NCBI RefSeq assembly: GCF_001556045.1
Contig: NZ_LSIC01000197.1
Coordinates: forward strand, 1 to 64,000
Direction of reading: 5' to 3'
Length of the DNA: 64,000 bases
DNA from: Bradyrhizobium sp. CCH5-F6
GTDB taxonomy: Bacteria > Pseudomonadota > Alphaproteobacteria > Rhizobiales > Xanthobacteraceae
Made by a program: the position numbers and the translations under genes. How positions within the stretch are numbered: position 1 is the first letter of the stretch; each line of letters opens with the position of its first letter. Below, one piece after another: positions 61,972-64,000 of this stretch. Under the pieces are notes generated by a model, which saw only the letters and a program-made list of their open reading frames with translations, did not search any database and was not told where the DNA came from.

Positions 61972-62580
61972 ATCAACATTCCATGGCTATTGCACCGCAA
62001 CAGTGTGAAGGAGGTCGCGCCTGCTTTCAATCTCCGGATTTGCGGACTCGCATTCGGCGCATGATGACCGGCGATAAATTCAACGCTCGCAAATCATTCG
62101 ACATGCGAGCGCCAAGTTCACGCCATCTTTCACTGGGACCGCGCGCATGTCCGCGCGCATAATCGATCGCGCGGGATGATTGCGAGCATTTGCGTGCAAA
62201 GTATGCGCGAAATTCGGCGCTGTTGCGATTCGCAGCCGCGACAGATCACACCGGCACATCAACGAGCAGACGTCAACGTGCAGACGTCGCGAATTTTTTG
62301 GCAGCCGCCACGGAACAAGAATGGCACTGACGACTTGTGTCGGTTTTACGACGCATGAATGCGCAGATGCCTCATATGTTTTCAATCTGCAAGATTCCTG
62401 GGCGCGATCTGCCGATCACGCGTGCATTGTAGATCTTCCATCCACAACCGGTCGAATAACGCACAAGTGGCTCGCAATCACCGGTCGGCACGCGACGAAT
62501 TTTGCGTCGCACAAAAATTGACATAGTTGTCTGCCAGTTTTCGCGTATTCTCCCATTGCAACAGCGACGAAGGGACACGG
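61972..62580. other. 609-bp divergent control region of the EPS genes
   Basis: No gene is supported here. The region has lower GC than its neighbours and lies between divergent operons (acyltransferase-polymerase to the left, Wzz to the right). It carries a direct repeat GCAGACGTC (62266-62274 and 62280-62288) and an inverted repeat GCGACG-N7-CGTCGC (62492-62510). TTGACA at 62518-62523 is a -35-like match with no good -10 at normal spacing. Confidence 0.55.
62492..62510. promoter_or_regulatory. Inverted repeat upstream of the Wzz genes
   Basis: GCGACG and CGTCGC form perfect 6-bp arms around AATTTTG, 71 bp before the ATG at 62581 and just before the TTGACA. It could bind a regulator of polymer synthesis; the factor is not known. 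Confidence 0.4.
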
Positions 62581-63147
62581 ATGGGCTGCGGACTAACACG
62601 TCGTCGTCATGCAAGGCCTCGTTGGCTACCGGTCGTCTTGATGGGTTCTGCCCTGATGGTGAGCATCGATGCTTGCCGCGCTCAGTGCGTCGAATTCTCG
62701 GACCGCACCTCGCAGGTCGAACTCGACACGTTCGTGAAGTCGCCTTCCTCGCTTCTGGAGCGACTGCGCAATGACAAGGAGAAACTGAGATTTCGGCTCG
62801 CCAGCTACATCGCGACGAACCCGGCGGTGCTGCCGTCCGTTCAGACGCTCATTTCGGCGGCGGCTTCAAGCGACCGGTCGGCGATCGGAGCCGCGCTGCG
62901 GATTGCCGAGGTACGGTGCACGTCGACGAAGCCTGACGCGGCGCGAAAGATCCGGGACTTCGCGCAGCGCGTCGGCGATCTCAACGTGCAATCAGGCTAT
63001 TCCGCGGCGGGAGAGGACAACTCCGGCGCCCTGGCACAACCGCAAATCAAGGGTTCCGCGCAACCGCCCAGGGGCGCGGCCCTTCTCGAAGGCGAATGGA
63101 AGACCAAGCTGGCCAATCCATTCAAGCCCGTCCCGATTCCTCGTTGA
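62581..63147 (+). CDS. Exported hypothetical protein, EPS-linked
   Basis: A 188-residue protein with an N-terminal export signal (WLPVVLMGSALMVSIDACRA, about residues 15-34) and a mature part of about 150 residues, mostly helical, with three cysteines (ACRAQCVEF, VRCTST) that could form disulfides. The middle LLERLRNDKEKLRFRLASYI is a strongly amphipathic helix, and the C-terminus ends in a basic, proline-rich KLANPFKPVPIPR. I do not recognise a family. GAAGGGA precedes the ATG. It is 32 bp before the Wzz gene and is probably in its operon. Confidence 0.7.
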   Translation: MGCGLTRRRHARPRWLPVVLMGSALMVSIDACRAQCVEFSDRTSQVELDTFVKSPSSLLERLRNDKEKLRFRLASYIATNPAVLPSVQTLISAAASSDRSAIGAALRIAEVRCTSTKPDAARKIRDFAQRVGDLNVQSGYSAAGEDNSGALAQPQIKGSAQPPRGAALLEGEWKTKLANPFKPVPIPR

Positions 63148-63179
63148 TCGACGACCGTCAAAGGCAGCGAATTAGCAAA

Positions 63180-64000
63180 TGTACCAGCCTCGAGAACATT
63201 TCCAGTCGGGCCACCGTTTCGGCCTCGAATTCGGCGGAGCGGTCCTCAGCTTCGAGCGCGTGGCCGATGTGTTGCGCCGCCAGTGGCCGATCATCGCTGC
63301 CTGCGTCGGAGCCTCTATGGCGCTGGTCATCGTCTACCTGCTCATGGCGAGCCCCATGTATACGGCAAATGCCCGTATCATGATGGATACGCGTCAGGCA
63401 CAGGTGTTGGACAAGGACAGCAACGCCAGCAGCGCTCTCATCGACACCGGCTACGTCGACAGCCAGGTCGAGATCATCAACTCGGACGACCTGATTTTGT
63501 CCGTCGTCCGTCGCCTGAAGCTGACGGAGGATCCGGAATTCAATGGCTCCAAGCCGGGCCTCCTCTCCCTCGTCCTCGGCAAGATCACCTCGCCATTCGG
63601 CTCCGGCGAACCGCCGAGCCAGGAGCGCATCGAACATGCCGTGGTCGAACAGGTGCAGAAGAACCTGAGGACGGAGCGCGTGCTGACGACCTATGTCTTG
63701 TCGCTGAGCTATCGCGCACGGAGCCCCGACACGGCCGCCAAGATCGCCAACGCGATCGCCAACGCCTACCTCGTCGGTGCGCTGGAAGCGAAATATCAGT
63801 CCACCAAGCGGGCAACCGAATGGCTTAAGCAGCGCAGCATCGAGCTGAGCGAGCAGGCATCGGCCAGTGACCGCGCCGTCCAGACCTTCAAGGCCGAAAA
63901 CAACATCGTCGGAACCAGCCGCGGCCTGATGTCCGAGCAGCAATTGTCGGACCTCAACACGCAACTGGTTCAGGCGCGAGCTGCGACCGCCGAAGCCAAG
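63180..64000 (+). CDS. Wzz/ExoP-type chain-length regulator (partial, runs off)
   Basis: A frame open from the ATG at 63180 to the window end (273 residues seen). After a soluble start MYQPREHFQSGHRFGLEFGG it has VLSFERVADVLRRQWPIIAA followed by a transmembrane helix (ACVGASMALVIVYLLM), then the Wzz periplasmic domain: YTANARIMMDTRQAQVLDKD, GYVDSQVEIINSDDLILSVV and the long coiled coil starting near 215 (STKRATEWLKQRSIELSEQA). This is the N-terminal part of a polysaccharide co-polymerase that sets chain length; a C-terminal BY-kinase domain would lie beyond the window and cannot be confirmed. AAAGGCAG lies upstream. Confidence 0.87.

Overview
The window looks like chromosome from a Bradyrhizobium-type alphaproteobacterium (Nitrobacteraceae, Rhizobiales). 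This rests on high GC with GC-ending codons, close relationships suggested by the protein set, and several interspersed palindromic repeats of kinds I associate with Bradyrhizobium, Rhodopseudomonas and Nitrobacter (for example 1-60, 773-852, 28551-28636, 38021-38122, 53558-53659). The genus is inference; no rRNA or tRNA is present to anchor it. I see no insertion sequence, prophage or CRISPR array.

Left part, 1-19 kb: ordinary and mixed. A flavin reductase gene is followed by an RND efflux operon (lipoprotein adaptor, pump, TetR repressor as third gene) with a good TetR-type operator palindrome upstream. Then come an ACS-type MFS transporter, a DUF2809 membrane protein, an AlkX/YcaQ-like DNA glycosylase, small envelope proteins, an OmpA-domain protein with a perfect CRP-type site upstream, a PMT-type mannosyltransferase, a FecR-domain plus proline/serine-stalk beta-barrel gene pair, two VOC proteins, a cupin, CsbD, an FKBP isomerase and a gamma-glutamyltransferase.

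Middle, 19-41 kb: tRNA hydroxylase trhO overlapping slyX, two cyclic-di-GMP enzymes (a GGDEF cyclase and a GGDEF-EAL protein), hemE, a GMC oxidoreductase upstream of a divergent hemC paralogue, a TetR gene divergent from a small NTF2-like gene (with a decayed partial copy of that gene about 1 kb away), a VanA/GntR/VanB-type oxygenase operon, phosphoglucomutase, a secreted hydrolase, a lytic transglycosylase, an orphan OmpR-type response regulator, a metallo-beta-lactamase-fold hydrolase and an aldose epimerase.

Right part, 41-64 kb: an exopolysaccharide region of the Wzx/Wzy type. It carries four GT4-type glycosyltransferases, two flippases, four acyltransferase-3 membrane proteins, a pyruvyl transferase, a Wzy-like polymerase, and the start of a Wzz/ExoP chain-length protein that runs off the window. 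Phosphoglucomutase a few kb upstream would supply glucose-1-phosphate. Two clan-A glycosidases sit inside this cluster. One is a secreted PslG-like enzyme. The other is the N-terminal domain of a 1302-residue protein made of a glycosidase, a tandem 166-residue repeat array and an RTX-like C-terminus. That large protein, together with a 5-prime inverted repeat next to its start codon, is the least explained and most interesting object in the window. The four acyltransferases and the pyruvyl transferase predict a heavily decorated polymer.
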